NCBI RefSeq assembly: GCF_024623325.1
Contig: NZ_JANJZD010000042.1
Coordinates: 1 to 38,753, forward strand
Length of the DNA stretch: 38,753 nucleotides
Reading direction: 5' to 3'
DNA from: Acetatifactor muris
GTDB lineage: Bacteria > Bacillota > Clostridia > Lachnospirales > Lachnospiraceae
Made by a program: the position numbers and the translations under genes. The notes under the pieces were generated by a model that did not search any database, was not told where the DNA came from, and worked only from the letters and a program-made list of their open reading frames with translations. Below are positions 1 through 7,968 of the stretch, in pieces. Numbering within the stretch: the stretch's first letter is position 1; each line of letters opens with the position of its first letter.

Positions 1-38
1 TCCCATTCCTGATCGGTGAGTTCGTAACGCCTTAACAT
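1..38 (-). CDS. IS5/IS4-family transposase, N-terminal 12 codons only
   Basis: Read on the minus strand, ATG at 36-38 opens MLRRYELTDQEW and runs off the window. The start is preceded by a strong AAGGGGG ribosome site. An opening of basic residues followed by YELTDxxW is typical of IS5-group (DDE) transposases. The protein would catalyse cut-and-paste transposition of the element that disrupts the neighbouring recombinase. Only the N-terminus is present, so catalytic residues cannot be seen and the family call stays tentative. Confidence 0.5.
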   Translation of the reverse strand, partial: MLRRYELTDQEW

Positions 39-126
39 AATATCAACCCCCTTTTTCTTTATTTTACCATGAAAAAGAGGCTGGAACAAATGTTTTGTAT
101 ACTTTTTATTTTTCAAACACGCTCTA
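1..126 (-). mobile_element. End of an IS5/IS4-type insertion sequence, cut by the window edge
   Basis: The minus strand carries a ribosome site followed by the first codons of a transposase (see the CDS at 1-38). The recombinase downstream loses its first ~38 codons at about position 124-127, so the element must end there. Between 39 and about 126 lies the untranslated end of the IS, which is AT rich. The exact outer end and the target duplication cannot be fixed because the other end lies outside the window. The IS family is inferred from 12 codons only. Confidence 0.55.
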
Positions 127-1833
127 GAGGATTATGCGGAAAAGAACGGTTACGCCAATATCTCACACTACACTGATGATGGTTGGAGCGGGGCAAGTTT
201 TGACCGCCCGAACTGGAAACGTCTGATTGAAGATGTGGAACAGGGAAAAATTGGCACAGTGATTGTAAAGGACATGAGCCGAGTGGGGCGTGACTACTTG
301 CAGGTTGGATTTTATACCGAAGTAATGTTCCGGGAAAAGGGAGTGCATTTTATAGCAATCTCAAACGGAGTAGACAGCGAAAAAAGGGAAAGTGCGGAGT
401 TTGCGCCATTCCTTAACATCATGAACGAGTGGTATGTGCGTGACACGAGCAGGAAGATTACCACCGTATTACGGGCAAGGGGAATGACGGGGAAAACCCA
501 CACATCAAACCACTGCCTTTACGGTTACAAAAAAGACACGCTTGACAGCACACATTGGGTAATTGATGAACCCGCAGCCGAAGTTGTCCGCAGGATATTC
601 CGCTTGTGCATTGCAGGAAAAGGGCCATATGATATAGCAAGGATACTCCATGACGAAAAAATAGAAAGACCGTCCTACTACATGGGGCAACGGGGATTAG
701 GAACACACAGTACCACCTATGACACGGAAAACCCTTATATGTGGCGTGGGAATACGGTTGCCGCTATCCTCTCCAAACCCGAATACATGGGGCATACGGT
801 AAACTTCCGCACCTATAAGGAAAGCTACAAGGACAAGAGGGCGAAGAAAACCCCAAAAGAAGAACTTGTAATCTTCAAGAACACCCAAGAGCCGATTGTT
901 GACGAGGAAACATGGAACATGGCGCAGGAACTCCGAAAGACAGTCCGCAGACCGGATATTTTAGGGGAGGCAAACCCATTGACAGGCAAAATGTTTTGTG
1001 CGGATTGCGGGGCGAAGATGTATAACCACCGCCACAGGACAGCGAGGTACAGGAAAGACATCTACACCAAAGGCAAAGGACGCTGGATTGCGCCCGAAGA
1101 TGATTACAACTGCTCTAACTACAACTTAGGCAGGCAGAAATACAGACAGCAGTGTTCCTCACACAGCATACAGACAAAGGCGGTCAATGCGCTTGTCCTT
1201 GAAACGATAAAGGAAACATGCAATTATGCGGTAGCCAACGAGGGCGAGTTTAAGGGGATTATCTGCAAACTGTCATCTTCCCGTAAAGCAGACGCAGGAA
1301 AGACTGTCAGACAGCGGATAAAGAAGAATGAAAAGCGGTACGGAGAAGTGAACCGTCTGATAAAGAAACTTTATGAGGACAACATCAGCGGAAAATTAAG
1401 CGACAAGCGTTTTGACGCAATGCTGAACGATTATGAAACCGAACTTGCGGAACTGGAAAACAGCCTTGAAACAGACAATGCGGAACTGGAAGAAATCAAT
1501 ACCGACAAAGAGAACGCAGACCTGTTTATGGAACTTGCGAAAAAGTATACCGATTTTGAAGAACTCACCCCCGCCATGATTAACGAGTTTGTTTCAAAAA
1601 TCGTAGTCCATAAAGCCGAGGGCATAGGTGCAGGACGGACGCAGGAAGTGGAGATATTCTTAAATTATATCGGCAAAATCGAGATACCCCATGAGGAAAT
1701 CGAACTGACCGAGGAAGAAAAGGCACAGCAGGAAAAAGAACGTATACGGTTGGAGAAAAAACGGGCGTGCAACCGTAAGTATATGGCGAGGAAACGGGAA
1801 GAAATACGCCGGGAACGGAACAAGGCAATTTAA
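127..1833 (+). pseudogene. Large serine recombinase, 5' end removed by the IS
   Basis: The open frame resumes at 127 (EDYAEKNGY) and matches, almost residue for residue, the intact recombinase at 24285 from its residue ~39 onward. The missing part contains the catalytic Tyr-x-Arg-x-Ser motif, so the product cannot recombine DNA. What remains is the rest of the resolvase fold (GTVIVKDMSRVGRDYLQVG), the recombinase domain, a zinc ribbon (CADCGAKM and later cysteines near 1110-1155), a coiled coil, and a DUF4368-like C-terminus (ELTPAMINEFVSKIVVHKA). A GTG at 235 could restart translation but would still lack the active serine. This enzyme would originally have excised and integrated the element to its right. 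Confidence 0.85.
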
Positions 1834-1861
1834 CAGAGCAAGTGACTTGCACAATAAAAAG

Positions 1862-1890
1862 GCTATGACAGCAATGTTATAGCTTTTTTT
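1862..1890 (+). terminator. Rho-independent terminator after the recombinase
   Basis: Arms 1862-1869 and 1876-1883 pair over 8 bp with one G-U, around a 6-nt loop, and are followed by seven T. It lies 28 bp after the recombinase stop. Confidence 0.75.
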
Positions 1891-1891
1891 G

Positions 1892-2047
1892 TACAGTAAT
1901 TATCGTGAAAAAAGAACCTTAATTGCAACGGGCAAGGAAATATCCATCTATGATATTGCACAATTTAAGCGCTCAATAATTAACGGGCGAAAAATCTCTA
2001 ACCAGCACCAAAATACGGATGCTTTTGTGCGGCGCATCATTCTATGA
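1892..2047 (+). other. Possible gene remnant (open frame without a start)
   Basis: Frame 1892-2047 reads 51 codons with protein-like composition (for example EISIYDIAQFKRSIINGRK) and ends in TGA, but has no usable start codon and follows a terminator directly. I do not recognise it. It may be the 3' end of a gene lost when the element was rearranged, or chance. Otherwise 1834-2205 holds the terminator, an A/G-rich stretch (2047-2128), a direct repeat ATCAATCAAT at 2137 and 2150, and a 7-bp hairpin (2165-2171/2178-2184) just before the next ribosome site. Confidence 0.25.
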
Positions 2048-2205
2048 CAGACAAGGCAAGAGAAAGAGAGATAGAAAAGCAAAAGAAAGAACCAAAGAAA
2101 AGTAAAAGACAGAGAGAAAGAGAATATATGTTAGTTATCAATCAATCATATCAATCAATACTTATACATCTAACCATAGATGTACTACCACAGGGAGGGC
2201 AGACC

Positions 2206-2802
2206 ATGAACAGAAAACAGGAACAGCAGATTGTGGACTATTACAGCACCGCAAATAAATATATCCGCAGTAAGACGCACTCCAATGCGCATCAGACTGT
2301 ATTTACCAAAGAAAACGACAAATTCCAGTGGCTTGTGTTGGAGCAGAAAAGCCAGTGTGAAGTTGAGGTAAGGCAGACCGACAGGCATGGAACAATCACA
2401 GCGAGGGATAAATACGAGCTGACGAGAAACATCCCTAAGTGCGTGGGTGTGGAGCGTTTATGTGAGGGCGCAAATTTTCAGATACCTTTTAACGTTGATG
2501 AAATCAACTTAATCTATCAGTTTGGCGAGCAGAGCAAAGCGGAAACGTGTGCCAGTTTATCAGCTATTCTTCCGCAGGTAAAGGACAGCGACACGAAGCA
2601 GATAGTAAGCGACACTTTGAAGAAATTAAATGCCCTGTCAGAAGAATCTTGTACGGAGATTATTTCCACCACCAAAAGACGGAAACTGACCGAGCGTGAC
2701 CATTCCATAAAGGCGAGGTTAGCCAGGGCGAAGGAACAGCAGAAAAAACCGATAGTTACCGAAAGAAAACAGCAGAAAAGAAAGGCGGGGATTGAGTTAT
2801 GA
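2206..2802 (+). CDS. Conjugative-element protein of unknown function (198 aa)
   Basis: I chose ATG 2206 (MNRKQEQQIVDYY) because AGGGAGGG sits seven bases upstream. The frame is open back to 2044, but that stretch is low-complexity Lys/Arg/Glu text from an A/G-rich tract. The protein is soluble, with no membrane segment, and has a strongly basic Lys/Gln/Arg-rich C-terminus (KEQQKKPIVTERKQQKRK) that could bind nucleic acid. It overlaps the next gene by 4 bp (ATGA), so the two are translationally coupled. I do not recognise the family. The AT-content fits the mobilizable element of region 2. Confidence 0.7.
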   Translation: MNRKQEQQIVDYYSTANKYIRSKTHSNAHQTVFTKENDKFQWLVLEQKSQCEVEVRQTDRHGTITARDKYELTRNIPKCVGVERLCEGANFQIPFNVDEINLIYQFGEQSKAETCASLSAILPQVKDSDTKQIVSDTLKKLNALSEESCTEIISTTKRRKLTERDHSIKARLARAKEQQKKPIVTERKQQKRKAGIEL

Positions 2803-3113
2803 ACCTGACACGGTACGAACAGGAAACGATTGTTAATTATAATGCGGGGGAACAGACCGCCACATTGTATACAAGGGATAAGGCGGTCATGCGGAAACTG
2901 GATGCGCTTGTTGCTGACTTCCCCGGCACATATAGCCTGACAAATCAGGATGAAGTGTCGAGAACCTATTCCTTCCCGAAATCATACGTCAGTTACCGGA
3001 AGCCGAGGGCGGTAAGCGCAGAACAAAGGGAGCGGGCAAGAGTGAGAATGACACAGATAAATTCCACTGATAACAGCCATAAGAAAGAGAAGAACACATA
3101 CCATGTCGAATAA
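2799..3113 (+). CDS. Small conjugative-element protein, paralog of the gene at 9241
   Basis: 104 residues, starting at the ATGA overlap with the preceding gene. The N-terminal 60 residues align with the protein at 9241: both have LxxxEQETIxxYN, an A-x-(V/L)-YT-x-D stretch, LMxKLxxL-like helices and a conserved YVSxRxP/CVSVREP motif followed by a basic tail. Such short proteins recur in Clostridial conjugative transposons next to topoisomerase or primase genes. Their role is unknown to me. The presence of two diverged copies shows that regions 2 and 3 derive from related but separate elements. Confidence 0.7.
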   Translation: MNLTRYEQETIVNYNAGEQTATLYTRDKAVMRKLDALVADFPGTYSLTNQDEVSRTYSFPKSYVSYRKPRAVSAEQRERARVRMTQINSTDNSHKKEKNTYHVE

Positions 3114-3217
3114 TATCAAAACTTGCGGCGGAATTACGTTGACTTATATGTAGTGCTTACCATAGAATTTATAGGTAGAAAGATAACTATAAGAAGTTAC
3201 ACAAGAAAGGAGAAAAA

Positions 3218-3430
3218 ATGAACAGAAAAATTGCGAGAAGGGTTATTGCAAAGATAGCCAAAAGGGAAGGAATCAGGGTAAGCGAAGTCAGGGAAGAAAT
3301 GAGCAAGGCAATCGTGGAAGGTTACAACAACAGAGAAACAAGGGGGAAATGGAACGATATTTTCGGAGAAGATACAATCCCCTCTCCCGAAGAATTTATT
3401 ACTGCGATAGGGGGGATTGTTGCAAAATAA
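3218..3430 (+). CDS. Small Spo0A-C-terminal-like helical protein
   Basis: 70 residues, with AAGGAG 10 bases before the ATG. The order KIAKREGIRVSEVREEM, then KAIVEGYNN, then a PSPEEFITAIGG-like end resembles the DNA-binding C-terminal domain of Spo0A reduced to a single domain. Conjugative elements of Lachnospiraceae often carry such mini-proteins. It lacks a receiver domain, so phosphorylation control is not expected. It may be a small regulator or nucleoid-type DNA binder of the element. The family call rests on remembered similarity and is moderate. Confidence 0.6.
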   Translation: MNRKIARRVIAKIAKREGIRVSEVREEMSKAIVEGYNNRETRGKWNDIFGEDTIPSPEEFITAIGGIVAK

Positions 3431-3432
3431 AA

Positions 3433-3460
3433 GAACAATACTCTTTGCGGGGCATTGTTC
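3433..3460. terminator. Shared terminator hairpin between convergent genes
   Basis: GAACAAT (3433-3439) and ATTGTTC (3454-3460) pair around a GC-containing loop. The hairpin has A-rich sequence on the left and CTTTAA on the right, and lies between the stop codons of two convergent genes, so it can serve both strands. Confidence 0.55.
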
Positions 3461-3462
3461 CT

Positions 3463-3693
3463 TTAACCGGGTTTATATTCAAGCAAGTCTGAAATGGAGC
3501 AGTCCAGAGTATCACATATCCTTATCAGCACATCAATGTCTAATCTGGTAATCGTGTTGTTGAGATAACCATTAAGTTGTGAACGTTGCAATTCTGCTCT
3601 TTGGCAAAACTTGTTTTTGCTCAGCCCTGCTTCTTCGAGTAATTCCTTCAGGTGAATTTCGATAGTACCCCGTGTTCCGTTCAATATAGACAC
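3463..3693 (-). CDS. XRE-family (Cro/cI-type) transcriptional regulator
   Basis: 76 residues forming essentially one helix-turn-helix domain: LKELLEEAGLSKNKFCQRAEL is the first helix pair and RSQLNGYLNN the recognition helix, followed by LDIDVLIRICDTLDCSISDLLEY, the usual end of this fold. Read on the minus strand, it has an AAGGAGGTG ribosome site before the ATG. It is transcribed away from the small-gene operon at 3823-5544, so it likely represses its own promoter and that operon. Small regulators of this type commonly control transfer or anti-defence genes on mobile DNA. Confidence 0.85.
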   Translation of the reverse strand: MSILNGTRGTIEIHLKELLEEAGLSKNKFCQRAELQRSQLNGYLNNTITRLDIDVLIRICDTLDCSISDLLEYKPG

Positions 3694-3695
3694 CT

Positions 3696-3711
3696 CCTTA
3701 CATATGTTAGG
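3696..3711. promoter_or_regulatory. Candidate XRE operator palindrome
   Basis: CCTTACATATGTTAGG is a near-perfect 16-bp palindrome (one mismatched pair) overlapping the ribosome site of the XRE gene. Position and symmetry fit an autoregulatory operator; no binding data. Confidence 0.4.
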
Positions 3712-3745
3712 TATATTATATCTTTTTTATTACTGCAAAATCAGT

Positions 3746-3751
3746 TATAAT
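3746..3751 (+). promoter_or_regulatory. Candidate -10 element of the small-gene operon
   Basis: TATAAT lies 72 bp before the likely start at 3823. The expected -35 position holds only a T-run, so this promoter would be weak or activator dependent. Confidence 0.3.
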
Positions 3752-3822
3752 ATGTTATGGATAAGTAAACAAATATAATCTAACAAAGATAGGAAGTTAT
3801 ACAAATGAAAGGAGAAGGGGGC

Positions 3823-4209
3823 ATGGGAAAGGGAAGATACATTACGGATGAAGAACGGAAGAAATGCCAAAAAGTTGCAGAAGCCTTTGAAGAATTATAT
3901 GAGAGGACGGACATTGCCGTTATTGATGTCGGAAAGTATGGTTTTGTGAAGTTGCAGTATTACAAGCTGCCTGTTGGATTTGATACGGCAGTGACTTACA
4001 GAAACAGTGAATCATTATTTAACGATTTATGGTTTGACTGGATGTATGACCAGTTGCTGACAACGGTTCTGGGTACGCCGCTTGTGGATTTGGATTATAA
4101 AGAAATATATAAGCGTCTGCCTAAAGAGAAACAGGAAGAAATCATGGCAAGACGGGATTATTTTAGGGAGATGAGCGGAGTGGAGCTTTCCAGAGAGGAG
4201 AACTTGTGA
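3823..4209 (+). CDS. Unknown acidic protein, tandem family copy 1
   Basis: I prefer ATG 3823 because AAAGGAG lies 8 bases upstream; ATG 3805 is an alternative that adds six Gly/Glu/Lys residues. The 128-residue product shares with copies 2 (4417) and 3 (4845) the order YITDEERKKC, KVAEAFEELYE, a GKYGFVKLQYY strand, LF-DLW-W, a D-DYKEIY-RLP motif and a Lys/Glu helix ending MARRDYF. It is acidic and soluble with no signal peptide. I do not recognise the family. It is the first gene of an operon facing the XRE repressor, a layout seen for accessory and anti-defence genes of mobile elements. Confidence 0.75.
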   Translation: MGKGRYITDEERKKCQKVAEAFEELYERTDIAVIDVGKYGFVKLQYYKLPVGFDTAVTYRNSESLFNDLWFDWMYDQLLTTVLGTPLVDLDYKEIYKRLPKEKQEEIMARRDYFREMSGVELSREENL

Positions 4210-4210
4210 A

Positions 4211-4426
4211 ATGAAGTTCTTTGAACTAACATTCATAGTGGAGGACAGCCAGGAGGAACGTCTGGCGGCATTGGCGAAGCGGTTCGGCAAGGTAAACGGT
4301 TGGGGAGAAAAAGACATCCTACAGTTTGCTGTTGCCGCCGTACATAAGGCAGAGATAGAAGCAAAACTGGACTTCCTTGAAAACGTGATTGAAGGAATGG
4401 AGAAAGGAGCGATTAAATGGAACTGA
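4211..4426 (+). CDS. Small helical protein between copies 1 and 2
   Basis: 71 residues, beginning one base after the stop of copy 1 and overlapping copy 2 by 10 bp, so it is coupled within the operon. The text starts with a beta-like FFELTFIVED and continues with amphipathic helices (ERLAALAKRFGKV, IEAKLDFLENVIEGMEK). It is acidic and has no cysteines or membrane segment. I do not recognise it. The tight packing suggests it is produced together with the tandem family and may be a partner. Confidence 0.65.
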   Translation: MKFFELTFIVEDSQEERLAALAKRFGKVNGWGEKDILQFAVAAVHKAEIEAKLDFLENVIEGMEKGAIKWN

Positions 4427-4857
4427 AATCGGGTACGGGAAATGCCCCGGCAGGACGGATTTATATTACGGAGGATGAATATGTGAAGTGCCGGAAAGTG
4501 GCGGATGCATTTACAGAACTTTATGAAATGACGGATGTAATGGTTGCGGATGCCGGGAGGTTTGGATTTGTCCGCTTGCAATGGTTCGATGAAGGGGAAG
4601 GCTTCGATTCTGCCGAGGTGTTTTCAGACAGTGCGGAACTGTTTGAAGAACTCTGGCGGATATGGTATGAACATGAGATTTTAACCCCCGTGTTAGGTAC
4701 GCCGCTTGCGGAGCTTGACTATGATGAAATATTTGAGCGTCTGCCGGAAGAAAAGAAAAAAGAACTCATGGAAAAGAGGGATTATTTCGTGAAAAAGAGC
4801 GGGGGCATATCCAAATCGGAAAATAAAGGAGGGCAGACAAGGGAATGTGTACAGTAA
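4417..4857 (+). CDS. Unknown acidic protein, tandem family copy 2
   Basis: 146 residues, with AAAGGAG before ATG 4417. It has the same block order as copy 1: YITEDEYVKC, KVADAFTELYE, DAGRFGFVRLQW, LFEELW, LGTPLAELDYDEIFERLPEE and MEKRDYFVKKSG. The C-terminus extends about 18 residues further, rich in Ser/Lys/Gly/Glu. It is more acidic than copy 1, notably DEGEGFDSAEVFSDSAELFEE-type text. It shares the LGTPL segment with copy 1, which copy 3 has lost. Function unknown. Confidence 0.75.
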   Translation: MELKSGTGNAPAGRIYITEDEYVKCRKVADAFTELYEMTDVMVADAGRFGFVRLQWFDEGEGFDSAEVFSDSAELFEELWRIWYEHEILTPVLGTPLAELDYDEIFERLPEEKKKELMEKRDYFVKKSGGISKSENKGGQTRECVQ

Positions 4858-5231
4858 AAAATTCCCCGGCAGACCAGACATACATTACAGAGGATGAACG
4901 TAGGAAATGCCGGAAAGTGGCAGACGCATTTACAGAACTTGAACAGGACGGGATAGCCGTAGTGGATGCCGGGAAGTTCGGCTTCGTAAAGTTGCAATAC
5001 TATACATACCCAACAGGATTTGAGGATGCCGTGACATTTACGGACAGCGGGGCATTGTTTGAGGACTTATGGGAGGAATGGCTTCATTCACAGCTTATCA
5101 TACTGGCGAGGGAAATGGGCATAAGGGATATTGACTATGATGATGTATTTAGCAGGCTTTCCGGCGAGAAGAAAGCGGAACTCATGGAAAAGCGTCAATG
5201 CTTTAAAGAAAAGAGCAGTGGCGGTCTGTAA
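4845..5231 (+). CDS. Unknown acidic protein, tandem family copy 3
   Basis: 128 residues, overlapping copy 2 by 13 bp, with AAGGAGGG upstream. It has the family blocks YITEDERRKC, KVADAFTELE, DAGKFGFVKLQYY, LFEDLWEEW, DIDYDDVFSRL and MEKRQCF, but the LGTPL segment is replaced by AREMGIRDI. The three copies have diverged enough to suggest different partners rather than recent duplication. Function unknown. Confidence 0.75.
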   Translation: MCTVKNSPADQTYITEDERRKCRKVADAFTELEQDGIAVVDAGKFGFVKLQYYTYPTGFEDAVTFTDSGALFEDLWEEWLHSQLIILAREMGIRDIDYDDVFSRLSGEKKAELMEKRQCFKEKSSGGL

Positions 5232-5253
5232 AATCAATAGCAAGGAGAGAGGA

Positions 5254-5544
5254 ATGAAACGAGGAAAATTACTGGACAGAATCGCATCACAGAGAATGGG
5301 AAGGGATATTGACAGGGTACTTAGAAAAGACCGGGAATACCGGGATGCAGTAAAACAGCAGGATATTGCGTTTGATGAGTTGAAGAAGCTAGGACTGGAT
5401 AAGGCACAGCGGCTGACCATTGACCGGGCAATTTCAGCTGACAACCAATGCGGGGCGGTTTACGGGGCAGTTGCCTATCGGTTAGGGATGAAAGACGGGA
5501 TAAGGCTTATGACTGAAATCAGGCAAATTGCACATCAGCAGTAA
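5254..5544 (+). CDS. Small helical protein (DUF6809-like shape), last gene of the operon
   Basis: ATG 5254 follows AAGGAGAGAGG; the frame is open upstream but overlaps copy 3 and lacks a ribosome site there. The 96 residues are almost all helical: an N-terminal basic segment (GKLLDRIASQRMGRDIDRVL), then LDKAQRLTIDRAISADNQCG, then a C-terminal MKDGIRLMTEI. Its closing YRLGMKDGIRLM resembles DUF6809-type proteins of Clostridial elements (YGFKMGALLM-like ends); this is a weak match. A terminator follows. Confidence 0.6.
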   Translation: MKRGKLLDRIASQRMGRDIDRVLRKDREYRDAVKQQDIAFDELKKLGLDKAQRLTIDRAISADNQCGAVYGAVAYRLGMKDGIRLMTEIRQIAHQQ

Positions 5545-5576
5545 AATAATATAAAAACTGAATATCGTATACCTAT

Positions 5577-5616
5577 GGTAGCGGTTTATCCTGACGGAAA
5601 AGCGGCTACCTTTTTT
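5577..5616 (+). terminator. Rho-independent terminator of the small-gene operon
   Basis: GGTAGC (5577-5582) and GCTACC (5605-5610) form the base of a hairpin, followed by six T (5611-5616). It ends the 3823-5544 operon. Confidence 0.65.
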
Positions 5617-5663
5617 ATTTTCAGCAACCACTAACACAGCACAGAAAGGACAAGGTATCAGGA

Positions 5664-6005
5664 ATGATTGAGAGCAGGAACGAAGCAAGCAGGAACTTAG
5701 AAAAGGCATTGCAGGCATTGGAACAGGCGAAACAGCGTGTCGCCAACGAAAAGAAAAAGCAGAGCGAGAAGAAACGCAAAGCCGAGAACCACCACAAGTA
5801 TATCATGGGCGGCATTATCGTGAAGTATTTCCCGGAGTGCTACAGCTATGATGAAGCGGAGTTAAACCGCATCTTATCAGTTGCCTTGCAGACAAGGGAG
5901 TGTCAGCAGATTATCTCTAAAATCAAATCGGAGAGCCGGGAAACCGCTTCTCCACAATCCACGCTTGCCAATGCCGGAAATGAAAGCGAGGGCGGTACGG
6001 AATGA
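5664..6005 (+). CDS. Mobilization accessory protein, DUF3847/MobC-like
   Basis: 113 residues. The first half is a Lys/Glu/Ala coiled coil (LEKALQALEQAKQRVANEKK), then KAENHHKYIMGGIIVKYFPE and a short helical domain. This layout, placed just before a hairpin-rich region and a MobA/MobL relaxase, fits the DUF3847/MobC-type relaxosome helpers that help the relaxase open oriT. The coding sequence ends where the candidate oriT begins. The family name is inferred from layout and a partial motif. Confidence 0.6.
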   Translation: MIESRNEASRNLEKALQALEQAKQRVANEKKKQSEKKRKAENHHKYIMGGIIVKYFPECYSYDEAELNRILSVALQTRECQQIISKIKSESRETASPQSTLANAGNESEGGTE

Positions 6006-6042
6006 TAAAGGCGAAAACATCGGAAAGCCAAGGTAATATATT

Positions 6043-6253
6043 CACCCTGTTTACAGGGTGCGCACAGATATACCACCAGAGGTGGTATGTGCGCTCTCCG
6101 AGGGGCAAGTTTCACTTGCATGGACTCTTGCAGAGGGCGGTGCGCCAAAGGCGGGCGCACATGGGGGAGCTACAATCCCCCATCGGGGCGAAAGAGCCGC
6201 CCCTACCCCCTAGTGTACTTTGCGTTCAGACAAAAGCCAGAGAGAGGCTTTTA
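6043..6253. other. Candidate origin of transfer (oriT), element 1
   Basis: The gap between the MobC-like gene and the relaxase holds five inverted repeats: 6043-6050/6053-6060 (perfect 8 bp), 6060-6065 plus 6070-6077 with 6081-6094, 6105-6110/6114-6119, 6161-6168/6176-6183 (perfect 8 bp), and 6233-6239/6247-6253. Density of hairpins directly upstream of a relaxase is typical of oriT. A nic site cannot be assigned by eye. Open frames through this stretch (6002-6322) show no coding character. Confidence 0.55.
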
Positions 6254-6314
6254 TCTGCCCACAAAGTCTATCCATGCGCCCCGCCACGCTATCGACAGAA
6301 TGTAGGTGCTGCGT

Positions 6315-7889
6315 ATGGGTAATGTCACGAAACAGGCAAGCACACGCTTCTCCATAGTCAGGCGGAGCAAAGGGCAGTCGGCAGTTGAAAAGGCTTCTTA
6401 TGTCAGCAGGAGCGTCCTTTTCAATGAGTTTGACGGGCAGACCTACCGCCCCAAATACCATGAGGATTTAGTCCACAGCGAAATCCTCCTCCCGACCAAT
6501 GCGCCCAGAGAATATGCAGACAGGGCGGCTTTATGGAACGCCGTCGAACTGGCGGAGAAAAGGCAGGATGCACAGCTTGCGAGGATGTTAAAAGCGTCAC
6601 TCCCCAACGAATGGAGTTATGAGCTTGCGGAGGAAGTTGTGAGGGATTACGTCCAGAGGAATTTTGTTGACAAGGGAATGTGTGCGGACTGGGCAATCCA
6701 TGACAGCGAGAACGATAAAGGACAGCGCAATCTTCATATCCATGTACTGCTTACCATGCGTCCTCTTACAGAAAAAGGGGAATGGGGAGCGAAACAGAAG
6801 AAAATCTATGACCTTGACGAAAACGGCGAAAAGATACCAGTGATTGATAAAAAGACAGGTCAGCAGAAAGTTGACAAGCGGAACAGGAAACAGTGGAAAT
6901 GCCACACCGCCGACAGCACAGACTGGAGCAGTCAGGAGAACGCAAAAAAGTGGCGGAAGGATTTAGCCGACACAATCAACGCCGCCAACGAGCGGTTGGG
7001 GATTGCACTTCATTGGGAACACCGCTCTTTTAAAGAACAGGGGATAGATAAAGAGCCGACCATTCATATCGGGGCGGTTGCCAACGCTTTAGAACGCAAA
7101 GGCATACAGACCGAGAGGGGCAATATCAACCGGGAAATCATCAAGCATAATAAGGAGTTGGAACAGGCAAAAGAAATGCTTATGCTTGCCAAGCAGGAAG
7201 TACACAGCGCACAGTATGCCAAAATTAAAAATGCGGCGGTCAGCGTGATGAATGAAGTCATGGAAATGATTGCGAAGGTGAGGGAACGGAAAGGCAGGCT
7301 TGATTTGCCGATTGTCAGTGGAAAGCACCTAAGAAAAATGACTGACAGGACAGCCTTGCAGTCAGCCGACAATGCGGAGAAATTCATCACCACAAGGAAG
7401 ATAGACAGCTTTGAGAGCCTTGCGAAATTCACAGCGGATAAGGAACAGAAATACAGTCAGCTTGAAACAGTGCATTTGTCAAAGGGGCAGAAACTAAACC
7501 GATTAAAGGAACTGTCAAAAATGTATGCCCTCTATGCACCAATCCAAGCCACCTATAAGGAGAGCCAGTCATTAAAAGGACTTGCGAAAATGCGGTATGA
7601 TAAGGAGCATAAAGACAGCTTATCGAAATACCCAGAATTAAAGGAGCGTATGCAGAGCCTTTTACAGAACGGCGAAAAGGTAACGCCGAAACAGTGGAAA
7701 GCCGAGATACAGTCCTTGCAAGCCGAGTATGACAGTATCGGCAAGGAGCAGACCAAGACCGCAACAGAATTAGCTTATGCGGAGGTAATCGGCTATAACA
7801 AGAAGAACCTTGAGAGGGAGCTTCAGAATGAGAGCCGACAGCATAACAGACAACAAAGCAAGACTAAGCAGAGGGAGGAAGAAATTTAA
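6315..7889 (+). CDS. MobA/MobL-family relaxase, element 1
   Basis: I chose ATG 6315 (MGNVTKQASTRFSIVRRSKG); GTG 6306 is an in-frame alternative. The 524-residue protein nicks oriT and stays bound to the transferred strand. The N-terminal relaxase domain carries the metal-binding histidine motif NLHIHVLLTMRP near residue 140 and a KASYVSRSVL segment where the family's early tyrosine lies. The C-terminal half (from about residue 260) is helical and Lys/Glu/Gln rich, likely coiled coil. It has the same family and role as the relaxase at 28500 but a different sequence. Such elements lack their own mating channel, so transfer would need a helper conjugative element. Confidence 0.9.
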   Translation: MGNVTKQASTRFSIVRRSKGQSAVEKASYVSRSVLFNEFDGQTYRPKYHEDLVHSEILLPTNAPREYADRAALWNAVELAEKRQDAQLARMLKASLPNEWSYELAEEVVRDYVQRNFVDKGMCADWAIHDSENDKGQRNLHIHVLLTMRPLTEKGEWGAKQKKIYDLDENGEKIPVIDKKTGQQKVDKRNRKQWKCHTADSTDWSSQENAKKWRKDLADTINAANERLGIALHWEHRSFKEQGIDKEPTIHIGAVANALERKGIQTERGNINREIIKHNKELEQAKEMLMLAKQEVHSAQYAKIKNAAVSVMNEVMEMIAKVRERKGRLDLPIVSGKHLRKMTDRTALQSADNAEKFITTRKIDSFESLAKFTADKEQKYSQLETVHLSKGQKLNRLKELSKMYALYAPIQATYKESQSLKGLAKMRYDKEHKDSLSKYPELKERMQSLLQNGEKVTPKQWKAEIQSLQAEYDSIGKEQTKTATELAYAEVIGYNKKNLERELQNESRQHNRQQSKTKQREEEI

Positions 7890-7968
7890 TGAAGATTTGA
7901 TAGAAATATGGGTGTGATTGTGGTATTCTGTTAAAGGTACAAATCGAAGTTTGAAAGGAGTAACAGAC

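Noticed and set aside
2044..2205. Upstream extension of the 198-residue protein
   Set aside because: Encodes an A/G-tract product of Lys/Arg/Glu and overlaps a hairpin; ATG 2206 has the good ribosome site.
6002..6322. 106-codon open frame before relaxase 1
   Set aside because: Runs through a string of perfect inverted repeats, has low-complexity text and no family-like motif; better explained as oriT.
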